Shown here piece after piece: positions 37,501-44,750 of a DNA stretch of 64,000 nt. The stretch's first letter is position 1. Each line of letters begins with the position of its first letter. The notes under the pieces were generated by a model, which did no database searches, was not told the origin of the DNA, and saw nothing but the letters and a program-made list of their open reading frames with translations. Position numbers and translations under genes: made by a program. Origin of the DNA: Acidobacteriota bacterium (GTDB lineage Bacteria; Acidobacteriota; Holophagae; Acanthopleuribacterales; Acanthopleuribacteraceae); contig JACJWC010000005.1 of NCBI GenBank assembly GCA_020637335.1, positions 1-64,000 of the forward strand, given 5' to 3'.

Positions 37501-37567
37501 AGTGGAGCAAGAGCACGAAAGCGCAACCGATGAGGGCGAGAACCCACCAACGCCGCTTTATTTTCAA
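31535..37567 (-). CDS. Fused TamB-TamA-like protein: AsmA-like/TamB half, POTRA domains and Omp85 barrel
   Basis: This 2010-residue frame has no internal stop or frame shift. Residues 7-22 are an inner-membrane anchor (WWVLALIGCAFVLLLHS). Residues of about 25-1060 are a long repetitive beta-rich region of TamB/AsmA type, and 1066-1282 match the conserved TamB C-terminal (DUF490) domain, with LTGNLAEPSLNSGAV and VLTQPLGRKL. From about 1283 to 1630 come four to five POTRA-like units (VEFAGNERIKTRRLDKF near the end). Residues 1636-2010 are an Omp85 barrel with the loop-6 motif LRGY near 1885 and the ending FHIRFGRVF. TamB and TamA are normally separate inner- and outer-membrane partners. The start is a TTG right after the TGA of the TPR gene, with GGAGG seven bases upstream. 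A phospholipid conduit or outer-membrane protein assembly role is inferred. Confidence 0.85.
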   Translation of the reverse strand: MKIKRRWWVLALIGCAFVLLLHSPWVERSLFRMIQDQLRQLGYQLEAESFQIRWFALGVDLEKVRLSGPGLALTSDAVSVNAASSVLWGKIHLEEGKIQNLDLELDPDGFPASESGGDSGPLPQVQIDHFSLDGKVGVKGQNPQPLLLAVDQLKAQIEGKSIQLQGTLLLPERDPIPPQILFRIQTQMMSLVDFQAIQARFEAGPNHLDLNGSYSLASGPDLSLQAQAPDLYQSKIDLRLVGQQLTGSIQGELPVQDQTFPLFALLYFDLSKPEGVLNAELGSARVEVNVSRDDEWLAQVFVHHLDPKMVLADFPLGLQTYQAGADLHFSEPALQHLQGTFWAQGLNQMPFFLRGTLAGSDWQANLQVQDPNLPLRLDASGDLDRFSGLVSVHGAQASALRTLGLPGEVGFSTADLVGEFAVQDQALQIPQAQFQVRELAAVGQPLGELNLKFSGSPDRIHWEMGLIGPAQARGLGWIKPQSQVLGDVCLDFQVPNFQFEELAIHARGNGQLAGPLDHLTGSVFVDYELTHPSVSDLVEGSIVLQPGDQGWPNTTQWRIWDGQVGALSYEGNGLIDKDKPIEVQMEVHHPETAVPLIVQGTRIPFFDLHLTANQEWAAVDMNFPQQTLMIGDLAIPLVSKRPLQMEFQMDMHQEIETPFQLEVAGMQISDVALRRRDETSRFRFRFALVNPTELWSVLPADLQGHLELYDLQGNVWVQQDRFGWTGGVDQVELSGNYDGLPFVLGDLNATYDEDLHLGPFKGTVAGLDIFCNPLPPQAPLVEAMALLEPVAGFETFCTCQFSLAEPYALAHYLDPSDSGATNVRDLSGQFFVGFDMENQVLRAAVGVTKMDMDYQGIHLQGQDLGFAYDGELKLLPGVLQIDQHQLSLTKSDTAISLKGSLGTPQIAAFVPGITGSGILELDARYDTVAGTTEIRLHQDKGPIIIPDPYLSLEQFNGLVQIDAEGAWKIQYAQGLLNRGPFQMNGGVKRQDGVEETVLQFFGSGISFFYDDLQARLTASLQWTMGAEKSRLAGAVVLADGFYSPQVELVGFVQDMLAESKGIYFPDRDLAKTELLVNIQTENPLIVEHPSAFLEVSSPSVLLTGNLAEPSLNSGAVFINEGSEIRLGKDTLVFQSSQVYFHPNRPDDPYLQIFLEYGEEFSQKKTLQMLGYTSDLESQFNSGDLTGFIANYLLGKVSSKVSVESEGNTTSFNQSFAVVLTQPLGRKLVTRYALPLDGKPDRFELGIGPFSGNLLSVIWTDNQPAYDLRHRDRFGNPTQELEKIKKIQYVADKQALKHLKKFPLHKGDFYSETQLRYGRSLVERKLMKLGYLHPTFQSEFKDGLLTLGLELNQQTQLESHPSGLEKNDQLRALQTLKYADYGAESRLESLFRQKWVKEGYTQAQVQVQVDENHYVIHVEPGPKRSEVKLNFGEANLLLSDIRNSKSLSLKLVLEYLVSPASVESEIRAELAGKGYAFAKLEPGRFVQANTFEIPVSLGKITPFLGVDWEADALVTDPTWLGEPFTRERLDEITRRLQSQLAKNQRLSISPLLEDDGVRIRARIFTIEEPTFQSVEFAGNERIKTRRLDKFVQFKPGDSLSKLSNEQEQLIQTGAFRTVRLLNAGESAKIELEEQNRWDLDYGLNLNEKEQLGVVTQFRDKMFLGLNELSARGEWNEDNWQVSGQLRMPRIFGSPLTFYTLAQWDRTFIDEKPLDIIGAFSSERHYVFPENKKVLFELSYPFKRHHEIKLGYEFRVNINHEDVIYHDDFDAGPGKPIDESRILSRDSFTTTTDLAPIKLSYVYRNFDHKTNPRNGILGSFSYEQYLKLLGSENNINGPRFSLNYTQFWSHGPWMWTQRYKAGVFFPQLHLEPASENDPLLFYLGGPSTLRGYDANSIGPTRLTGDPFTGFQVEFLGGEAMVFGSQELSYYLPWFDLGLSTFLDAGNVWSTYDDVDLNNLGLSTGLGLNWDGPIGYLRLDWIYRLDDPIDPFLISDPTLDPRRNFHIRFGRVF

Positions 37568-38161
37568 TCAGCGTCCTCCCATTTTCAGTAAGGTCTGATT
37601 GACATAGTCGTAACGGGAACTCTTCTGAATCTTGTTCAGGTAGGTGCTCCAATATTTGGCCACGTTGGCATTATCGTTTTTCTGCCGATATGCTTCACCC
37701 AACAAGTAGTAACTCTCGCTGTAGGAAGCATTTTGGCCAATGGACTTGGTCAGGTACGTAATCGCTTTATCGACATCTTTGTTTTGGATGGCCAACTGGC
37801 CAAGCAGATAGTTGGCCATGTAGCCTACTTCCGCATTGTCCACCAAAGCGGTCAGTGCGGTGCTAGCCGGTCCATTTTGCCGATTCCAAATTTGGATGTA
37901 GGCATCGACCAATTGCATCTTGCTGGCGGACTTGGAAAAATGTTTATTGGCCAGACCTGTCGTGTCTGCCGTCTTTCTCTGGAAACCCAGCGCGTCGATT
38001 TTACCCAACAACGCTTCCAAATCCTGATCGTCCTGGGCCAGGGCCTGTTCAAAAGTCGCCTGCGCTTCCGAGAATTTGCGGTCAAAAATCTGGGCCCGGC
38101 CAGTCTGAATCAAGTTGGGATCAGCACCCATGACAAAGTTAAATAGAAACAAAACAAACAT
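37568..38161 (-). CDS. Exported TPR-repeat protein upstream of the tamBA-like gene
   Basis: From ATG 38161, behind GGGAGG, the protein has 197 residues with a short signal sequence (MFVLFLFNFVMG). The mature part is helical with TPR-like units (AQIFDRKFSEAQATFEQALAQDDQDLEALLGKIDAL; YLLGQLAIQNKDVDKAITYLTKSIG; YYLLGEAYRQKNDNANVAKYW). Its TGA directly abuts the TTG start of the tamBA-like gene, which points to coupled translation and a shared task in the periplasm. The frame extends 53 codons upstream without a better start. Confidence 0.75.
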   Translation of the reverse strand: MFVLFLFNFVMGADPNLIQTGRAQIFDRKFSEAQATFEQALAQDDQDLEALLGKIDALGFQRKTADTTGLANKHFSKSASKMQLVDAYIQIWNRQNGPASTALTALVDNAEVGYMANYLLGQLAIQNKDVDKAITYLTKSIGQNASYSESYYLLGEAYRQKNDNANVAKYWSTYLNKIQKSSRYDYVNQTLLKMGGR

Positions 38162-38364
38162 AAGGAACCTCCCATCATCGCTTGGAGCACATTCCATGCC
38201 GATCGCCTTACGACCAGTCTGGGGTGAGTGCCTAAAAGTATATGCCGATTCCTTGCACCTGCGGGCTATGAATCCACATATTTGCTTTCCCGATTGAATC
38301 CTAACCCATTGAAAATACATCGACGCCTTGAGAGACTTGTCGGGTTAGCGCAAAGGAGTTGAAC

Positions 38365-38925
38365 GTGAAGCTCAAAAACCATGTGGTCCATTTAGATGAA
38401 GTGCCCAGCAAAGAGGTTAAAGGTCCCGAAAATACGGATTTCCAAGCACGTCGCCAGGGGGTAGGCGCGCTGATCCACACGGAAAAACTGGGCTGTGGTT
38501 TGATCACCGTTCCACCGCAACGGGCCGCTTGGCCCTTTCACGCCCATTTTGCCAATGAAGAATTAGCGTTTATTCTCGAGGGTCAGGGCGTATTGCGCTT
38601 CGGCGAGGAATCCATGCCCATTCGGGCCGGACATTTCATTTCGTTTCCGGCTGATGGTAAGACCGGCCATCAAATCTTTAACAACAGCAAAAAACCCTTG
38701 CGCTACATCATGATCAGCACCATGCAGCACCCAGATGTAGTTGTTTACCCAGACAGCTCAAAATTGGGCTTCATTGCTGGTCGAGCGCCCGGGGGCAGCC
38801 AAGTTGAAGGGGAAAAGGTGGCGTTCTTTTCAGAAGAGAGCAAGGTCGATTATTTCCTCAATGAAAAACACGTACCCGGCTTGACGGGTTCCGTCAGCCG
38901 GGTCGAGGAGGAGGACGAGACCTAA
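38365..38925 (+). CDS. Cupin-domain protein
   Basis: The GTG at 38365, six bases after AAGGAG, gives 186 residues; a TTG two codons up is closer to the site. The single cupin barrel has motif 1 FHAHFANEELAFILEGQGVLRFGEE and motif 2 GHFISFPADGKTGHQI, which provide three histidines and a glutamate for a metal. The C-terminal 60 residues form an acidic tail. Cupins of this shape include metal-dependent isomerases and binding proteins, so no activity is assigned. Confidence 0.8.
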   Translation: MKLKNHVVHLDEVPSKEVKGPENTDFQARRQGVGALIHTEKLGCGLITVPPQRAAWPFHAHFANEELAFILEGQGVLRFGEESMPIRAGHFISFPADGKTGHQIFNNSKKPLRYIMISTMQHPDVVVYPDSSKLGFIAGRAPGGSQVEGEKVAFFSEESKVDYFLNEKHVPGLTGSVSRVEEEDET

Positions 38926-38927
38926 AA

Positions 38928-38963
38928 GCCCGAATCGATCTCGTCTTTGGGCGAAAGGTTTTT
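38928..38963 (+). terminator. Possible terminator of the cupin gene
   Basis: GCCCGAA (38928-38934) can pair with TTTGGGC (38946-38952) with one G-T pair, and a T-run occurs at 38959-38963 after seven intervening bases. Confidence 0.35.
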
Positions 38964-39465
38964 ATTCACTGACATTGATCTGCGGTGAGCTGCTCTCAGC
39001 GATGGCGATGCCCATCTGTTTGGCCAAACTGCCATTCAACTGCAAGCTGGTTTTGTTGCCTTCTTCAACCAGCGCACCCAAGCCGCCAGCATTTAAGGTG
39101 TCCGGATGATCGGAGAACAACGGCACCTTTTTCGACATAGACGATTTGGCTGCGTATTTCAGCGCATTTTTGCCACCCAGATCATCGGGTTGCCAGAACA
39201 TGACAAAGTTGGGATTGGTCTTCAAAGCGCCTTCCATGGCTGCGGCTAAATCGCGCATGGAAGCCGAAGGTACCACGTAAATTCGGACCCCATTCATGGC
39301 AGCAGCCTTGTTCAATTCGTCCTGGCTGGGCGCATGATCTTTCTGAAACAGCACCGCAATTTGCGTGGTTTCCGGTAAAACCTGCTTAATCAAGCCAATT
39401 TGTTCGGTCAGGCTTTGCGCCCAAACTGCACTACAAACAAACAACATAACAACGAATTTACTCAC
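38962..39465 (-). CDS. Exported ABC-substrate-binding-like short protein
   Basis: The GTG at 39465 follows GAGGG and gives 167 residues with a signal peptide (VSKFVVMLFVCSAVWAQS). The mature sequence (IGLIKQVLPETTQIAVLFQKDHAPSQDE; NPNFVMFWQPDDLGGKNALKYAAKSSMSKKVPLFSDHPDTLNAGGLGALVEEG) resembles part of the ABC_sub_bind (YP-type) periplasmic binding protein family, but at about 150 residues it is roughly half the usual length. No transporter genes are nearby. It may be a one-lobe derivative. Confidence 0.6.
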   Translation of the reverse strand: MSKFVVMLFVCSAVWAQSLTEQIGLIKQVLPETTQIAVLFQKDHAPSQDELNKAAAMNGVRIYVVPSASMRDLAAAMEGALKTNPNFVMFWQPDDLGGKNALKYAAKSSMSKKVPLFSDHPDTLNAGGLGALVEEGNKTSLQLNGSLAKQMGIAIAESSSPQINVSE

Positions 39466-39732
39466 GAGATCCCTCACCTGATTTTTTTTGCGGTTCTGAA
39501 ATTTCCAACCGCACTTATTGGATCGGGTCATGGCAATCGCAAAAACAGGGCTGCACAAAAGCTTTGCTTAGCTTTTGCAAAGGAATGAGGTTAACTTTAA
39601 TAAAACAAAGCAGTTGAAGAAGGAATTCACCTGATTTTTACACAGTTTTTTACAGGTAAAATTTGGGGTGGTCCACGAAAAACACCCCGCTCCGGTTTGA
39701 TGTTCCAAGAGCAAGCGTGCCAGCTGAACATG

Positions 39733-40440
39733 ACGTCGAGCACCCGATTTCCCAGCGAATTCGCAGGCCTGAAAGGCCGCAATTTTCAAAGCCCAGGCCA
39801 AGTGGGCGAGTTTGGCGAGCCAACGCAGGCCTGGGTAAGAAATAAACCGTGGTTGGGCGCCCTGTAAGTGGCGCAATTCAATCTCCACCCCGGAAATCAC
39901 GGAAACACACGAATAAAAGGGCCCTTAAAGAGAAAAAAAATTTCAAATTTCCGACCTCCCTTTTTAATTTCCCCTTTTAAATTTCTCCCTACCTGTCGGC
40001 CTGGAGGGCCGGAACGTGGACAGCCTGGGTCAAGGACCGAAGCGAAGCGGAGGACCGCAGGCCCAGGATAATTCACCCCAAATCCTGTGGCGCCCTGCAG
40101 GGGCGCCACAAAACCCTAAAATGATTGGTAATTCGATGGTCTTTGGCCACAGGTACACGAAAACACACCCAAAACCGAAATCAAATGGGGTTGAAATCTT
40201 CCTTAGAATGTCTTGGGTACGGGCGAAACCACCATTTTGGGAAAGTTGCGCCGCTTTCGGGCGCCCCATATTTTTTTGTTTTCATACCCGGGCCTACGTT
40301 GGCTCGCAAGGCTCGCAAACTTGGCCCGGGCTATTCACGTTTCGACCTTTCAGGCCGAAAAACAAGGACCCGTTTTCCGTGCTGGTCCGTGCTTTCAGTG
40401 GTTTTTTAAGAGTCTCAACCACAGAAATCACTGAAACACA
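39733..40440. repeat. First copy of a 1-kb-spaced direct duplication rich in palindromes
   Basis: About 700 bp here recur, nearly identical, at 40733-41440 (offset 1001 at the left end, 986 near the right end, so small indels exist). Within the block are three palindromic elements: one at 39766-39835 (hairpin GGCCT-GAA-AGGCC, then CCCAGGCC paired with GGCCTGGG), one at about 39995-40110 and one at 40287-40330 (CCCGGGCC paired with GGCCCGGG). Short open frames through it are not credible genes. Confidence 0.85.
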
Positions 40441-40690
40441 CAGAATCATGAGTTGAGTTTCTTCCTTGAGTGAAGCGTCGGTCTATATCCTCGGTTATTA
40501 AAATGGCCGGCCTTCTGAACCTGCCCGGAAAAAGAGCCCATTCGAAAACCCGAAACCCCTTTCCGTGGATTTCCGTGCTTTCAGTGGTTTTTCAGAATCT
40601 CAACCACAGAAATCACTGAACCACACAGAATAATGAGTTGGCTTTTCCACTTGAACGAAGGATTGGTTCAATTCGTTGGTGGCAAAAGTA
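40415..40690. repeat. 186-bp tandem units, first cluster
   Basis: Units begin at TCAACCACAGAAATCACTGA at 40415 and 40600 (185 bases apart). Each contains TTTCCGTGCTTTCAGTGGTT near its end. The same unit continues after the second large block at 41401. Confidence 0.75.
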
Positions 40691-40732
40691 CCCGGACTGC
40701 ACAACCTGCCAGGATATCGGGCCCGTTGGAGT

Positions 40733-41440
40733 TACGTCGAGTTCCGTTTATTCCACCGAATTCGCAGGCCTGAAAGGCCGCAATTTTCAAAGCCCAGGCC
40801 AAGTGGGCGAGTTTGGCGAGCCAACGCAGGCCTGGGAAAAAAAACCGTGATTAGGCGCGCCCTGTAAGTGGCGCAATTTAATCTCCACCCCGGAAACCGC
40901 GGAAACACACGAAAAAAAGGGCCCTAAAAGAGTAATAAATTTTCAACTCCCGACCTCCCTTTTTAGTTTCTGCCTACCAGTCGGCCTGGAGGGCCGGAAC
41001 GTGGACAGCCTGGGTCAAGGACCGAAGCGAAGCGGAGGACCGCAGGCCCAGGATAAGTCACCCCAAATCCTGTGGCGCCCTGCAGGGGCGCCACAAAACC
41101 CTAAAATGATTGGTAATTCGATGGTCTTTGGCCACAGGTACACGAAAACACACCCAAAACCGAAATCAAATGGGGTTGAAATCTTCCTTAGAATGTCTTG
41201 GGTTCGGGCGAAACCACCATGTTGGGAAAGTTGCGCCGCTTTCAGGGCGCCCCATATTTTTTTGTTTTCATACCCGGGCCTACGTTGGCTCGCAACGCTC
41301 GCAAACTTGGCCCGGGCTATTCACGTTTCGACCTTTCAGGCCGAAAAACAAGGACCCGTTTTCCGTGCTGGTCCGTGCTTTCAGTGGTTTTTTAAGAATC
41401 TCAACCGCAGAAATCACTGAAACGCACAGAATAATGAGTT
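40733..41440. repeat. Second copy of the large direct duplication
   Basis: This is the second copy of the 39733-40440 block, carrying the same palindromic elements at 40767-40836, about 40979-41097 and 41273-41316. Differences are scattered substitutions and a few small deletions. Confidence 0.85.
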
Positions 41441-41870
41441 GGGTTTCTTCCTTGAGTGAAGCGTCGGTCTATTTCCTCGGTTGTTAAAAGGGCCGGCCTT
41501 CTGAACCTGCCCGGAAAAGGAGCCCGTTCGAAAACCCGAAGCCCCTTTCCGTGGTTTTCCGTGCTTTCCGTGGTTTTATAAGAATCTCAACCACAGAAAT
41601 CACTGAACCACACAGAATAATGAGTTGGGTTTCTTCCTTGAGTGAAGCGTCAGTCTATATCCTCGGTTGTTAAAATGGCCGGCCTTCTGAACCTGCCCGG
41701 AAAAGGAGTCCGTTCGAAAACCCGAAGCCCCTTTCCGTGGTTTTCCGTGCTTTCAGTGGTTATTTAAGAATCTCAACCACAGAAATCACTGAAACACACA
41801 GAATAATGAGTTGGGTTTCTTGCTTGAGTGAAGAATTGGTCCATTTCGTCAGTTGCAAAAGGGCCCGGAC
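41401..41870. repeat. 186-bp tandem units, second cluster
   Basis: TCAACC-type unit starts fall at 41401, 41587 and 41773, exactly 186 bases apart, and the last unit decays by about 41870. The sequences contain CACAGAAATCACTGAAACAC and its near-complement CCGTGCTTTCAGTGG. No gene is seen from 39466 to 42078. Confidence 0.8.
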
Positions 41871-42078
41871 CACCTGACCTGCTCTCATCTCCGACCCATC
41901 TGAAAAAATCCCTGTTCCGTGGTTTTTTCAAGGACACAACTTGGCTGTATCGGTTTGTCTTGGTTTCAGGTAGACTATAGGGTCTTGCCTGGTCCTTTTC
42001 ACATGTACAGGTAACAGATTGTCGAAAACGGGTATATATTTAAAGTTCAACACTTTACCCGAATGAATTGAGGGAATA

Positions 42079-43827
42079 TTGGAAAGTTTATCGTTTCAGG
42101 ATCTGGGGCTCAGTGCGCCCTTATTAAAGGCATTAGAACAAGTTGGATATGAATCGCCTTCGCCGATTCAGGAACGCAGCATCCCCGTGCTGTTGGCTGG
42201 CCGCGACCTGATTGGTCAGGCCCAGACCGGAACCGGGAAAACGGCTGCTTTTGCGCTGCCCTGCCTGTCCAAACTCACGTTGAACCAGGTCAAACCCCAG
42301 GTGCTTGTTCTTACCCCCACTCGCGAATTGGCGATTCAGGTGGCCGAAGCCTTTCGCACGTATGCCCAGTTCCTGGATGGATTTCAGATCCTGCCGATCT
42401 ATGGCGGTCAGGATTATCAGCCACAAATCCGCGGTTTGAAACGCGGCGCACATGTCGTGGTCGGCACCCCGGGCCGCATCATGGACCACATGGAAAAAGG
42501 GACCTTGCAGTTAGATCAACTGGCGTTTTTGGTCCTGGACGAAGCCGATGAAATGCTGCGCATGGGTTTTATTAACGATGTGGAATGGATCCTGGAACAA
42601 ACGCCGAAAAACCGCCAAACAGCCCTGTTCTCGGCAACCATGCCGCCCGTCATTCGGCGCATTGCCCAAAACCAGCTCAATGACCCAGCCGAGGTTACGA
42701 TTGAAGTCAAAACGGCCACGGTCCAAACCATTCGCCAACGCTTTGTGATCGCGCCACCCTTCCAGAAGTTGGAAGCGTTGACCCGCATCCTCGAACATGA
42801 ACCGTTTGATGCCATGATCATTTTTGTGCGTACCAAGACGGCGACCACCGAACTGAGCGATAAACTCTCGGCACGCGGGTATCGGGCTGCCGCACTCAAC
42901 GGCGATATCGCCCAGAATCGGCGCGAAAAAACCATCGAACAACTCAAAAACGGGGTGATCGATGTGCTGGTCGCGACCGATGTGGCTGCGCGCGGTCTGG
43001 ACGTCGGCCGCATCAGCCATGTGGTCAACTACGATATTCCCTACGACACGGAATCCTACATCCACCGCATTGGTCGAACCGGTCGGGCCGGTCAATCGGG
43101 CGATGCCATCCTTTTTGTGGGACCGCGTGAACAAAGCCTGATGCGCGCCTTGGAAAAGGCGACCAAAAAACCAATCGACAAGATGAACATCCCCACCAGC
43201 GAGGACATCAATCAACAGCGGGTTCAACGCTTTAAACAGAAAATTTCGGACGCCTTGAACCACCCCGATTTGTCCGGTTACCAAGCCCTGATCCACGATT
43301 TCCAAGTCGAAACAGGTGTCAGCGCCTTAGACATCAGTGCGGCCCTGGCCAGTTTGCTGCAACGCGATCAACCGCTGGTCGCTTCCGAAGAGGAAAACGC
43401 TGGCTCTTTCCCGTCCGACTTTGCCTCCAATGAGCGCAAGGCCAAAAAAGGTCGTTTGGAAGTTTCGCAAAACAATGTGCCTTACCGCATTGAGGTCGGT
43501 CATGTTCATGGTGTCAAACCGGGCAATATCGTCGGTGCGATCGCCAATGAGTCGGGATTGGACAGCCGCAATATCGGACGCATCCGCATCCACTTCGATT
43601 ATGCCTTGGTCGATTTACCGGCCGACCTGCCCAAACCCGTTTTGAAAAACCTCAAAAAGACGCAGGTCCTGGGTCAGGCGCTGAATATTCGGCTGTGGGA
43701 GTCACGTGCACCGCAAAGTGAATCGCCCTTCCGCGAACCGTTTATTCCCAGCGATAAAAGCAAAAAAAAGGCGCGCAAAAAGGAATTCGAAATCATCGCC
43801 AAACCGCGCCACAAAAAACGCAAATAA
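42079..43827 (+). CDS. deaD: DEAD-box RNA helicase with DbpA-type RNA-binding domain
   Basis: The 582-residue ATP-dependent RNA helicase probably acts in ribosome assembly, RNA decay or cold response. Visible motifs are the Q-motif (F6 and Q31 in SPIQ), Walker A AQTGTGKT at 48-55, TPTRELA, DEAD at 154-157, SAT, and HRIGRTGRAG near 330. Residues of about 455-535 form the DbpA/CsdA RNA-binding domain (RLEVSQNNVPYRIEVGHVHGVKPGNIVGAI), followed by a basic tail KKKARKKEFEIIAKPRHKKRK. It starts at TTG 42079, after GAGGG. Confidence 0.93.
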   Translation: MESLSFQDLGLSAPLLKALEQVGYESPSPIQERSIPVLLAGRDLIGQAQTGTGKTAAFALPCLSKLTLNQVKPQVLVLTPTRELAIQVAEAFRTYAQFLDGFQILPIYGGQDYQPQIRGLKRGAHVVVGTPGRIMDHMEKGTLQLDQLAFLVLDEADEMLRMGFINDVEWILEQTPKNRQTALFSATMPPVIRRIAQNQLNDPAEVTIEVKTATVQTIRQRFVIAPPFQKLEALTRILEHEPFDAMIIFVRTKTATTELSDKLSARGYRAAALNGDIAQNRREKTIEQLKNGVIDVLVATDVAARGLDVGRISHVVNYDIPYDTESYIHRIGRTGRAGQSGDAILFVGPREQSLMRALEKATKKPIDKMNIPTSEDINQQRVQRFKQKISDALNHPDLSGYQALIHDFQVETGVSALDISAALASLLQRDQPLVASEEENAGSFPSDFASNERKAKKGRLEVSQNNVPYRIEVGHVHGVKPGNIVGAIANESGLDSRNIGRIRIHFDYALVDLPADLPKPVLKNLKKTQVLGQALNIRLWESRAPQSESPFREPFIPSDKSKKKARKKEFEIIAKPRHKKRK

Positions 43828-43861
43828 CCTCGAAACGCAAAGGGCAGAACCGGCACACAGC

Positions 43862-43895
43862 GCGGCTTCGCGTGAGACTGTTCACGCCAAGCCGC
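43862..43895. repeat. Hairpin element after the helicase gene
   Basis: GCGGCTT-C-GCGTGA (43862-43875) pairs with TCACGC-C-AAGCCGC (43882-43895). It belongs to the class of intergenic GCGAAGCCGCG-like elements also seen near 45130-45160 and in the tandem array at 58158. It lacks a T-run. Confidence 0.6.
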
Positions 43896-43950
43896 GAAGC
43901 CCGCAAAGGGATCAGATGGTTCTGACACAGACCAGCCCCTATTAAAACCC

Positions 43951-44001
43951 GCCCGCAGGGCGAAAGGTCAAAACCCAGGGTGACAAGCGCGAAACCCAGG
44001 G
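43951..44001 (-). repeat. Three-hairpin element copy 1, partial
   Basis: In minus orientation: the end hairpin GCCC-GCA-GGGC (43951-43961), then CCCAGGGT (43974-43981) and a second ACCCAGG-like arm at 43994-44001. The other end hairpin is missing. Confidence 0.65.
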
Positions 44002-44072
44002 ACAAGTCCCTGCCAATCCCTTAACCGATGACCTGTCATTCAGGCGAAAAAATGTGCAATTCCCGGTTTTGA

Positions 44073-44750
44073 TCAAATCAACTGGTATTTGATGCGATAT
44101 TTCACATAAACAACGCGCTGATTCCCTCCGATGCGGGCAGCAGGGTCACCTTGGTAACCTCCGGGGCTTGCAATCGGACCAGCTGCGACCGCCATGCCCG
44201 GGTAGTCGCCATAATCGTATTCGCCATATGAACCGCTTCCGCGCACACCGCGAAATATTTCTTTGATGAAAATCGCCTCGCCCACCTTTCGTTTGCAGGC
44301 TTCGGCCAAAATACTCGCTTTATGAAAGGCATTTGCACACGCTTCTTCCATCGCCTGTTGAATACGCTGCGGATCTGCCACGAAAACAGGTTGCCGTTCA
44401 TCGACTTCGACCAGAACCCGTTTGTCATTTTTGTAGCGCTCCATCTTTTCAAGGGTTTCGTATACCAATGCCCTGCGTTTAGATTGGATGGTGATCCGAT
44501 TTCGCGAAAGTAGGCCCGGTTTGTCGCGTTTCCACCAGGGCGCAAGCGTTTCCCTTCCACCAAAGGTGACCTCTTCCTTGGTAAGCCCTGCCTCGAATAG
44601 ATGATCGAGCAGGTGGTGCACAATGCTCTGCATATCTTGAGAAGCCACATCCTCATTTGCCGCTCTGACAGAAACATCAATGTTTAATACGACTTTAACC
44701 GGATTTTCTTGATACTGTGACTCCCCTGTCACAACGATAAAATCGGACAT
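44073..44750 (-). CDS. SIMPL-like (DUF541) domain protein
   Basis: The ATG at 44750 lies behind GGAG and gives 225 residues. The pattern VVTGESQYQENPVKVVLNIDVSVRAAN at the start, AGLTKEEV at about 60 and AFHKASILAEACKRKVGEAIFIKE near 150 follow the SIMPL/DUF541 layout. Most family members are exported, yet no signal peptide is visible here. A G- and Y-rich stretch (GVRGSGSYGEYDYGDYPGM) interrupts the C-terminal strands. The function is unknown; related proteins are linked to oxidative stress or envelope biology. Confidence 0.6.
   Translation of the reverse strand: MSDFIVVTGESQYQENPVKVVLNIDVSVRAANEDVASQDMQSIVHHLLDHLFEAGLTKEEVTFGGRETLAPWWKRDKPGLLSRNRITIQSKRRALVYETLEKMERYKNDKRVLVEVDERQPVFVADPQRIQQAMEEACANAFHKASILAEACKRKVGEAIFIKEIFRGVRGSGSYGEYDYGDYPGMAVAAGPIASPGGYQGDPAARIGGNQRVVYVKYRIKYQLI

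Noticed and set aside
39897..41487. Several 70-146 codon frames in the duplicated repeat region
   Set aside because: They run through palindromic repeats in several frames at once and are duplicated with the DNA, without coding-type differences between copies.
39733..41870. CRISPR array
   Set aside because: Units are 186 bp or larger with palindromes throughout; no 25-40-bp repeats with unique spacers, no cas genes.
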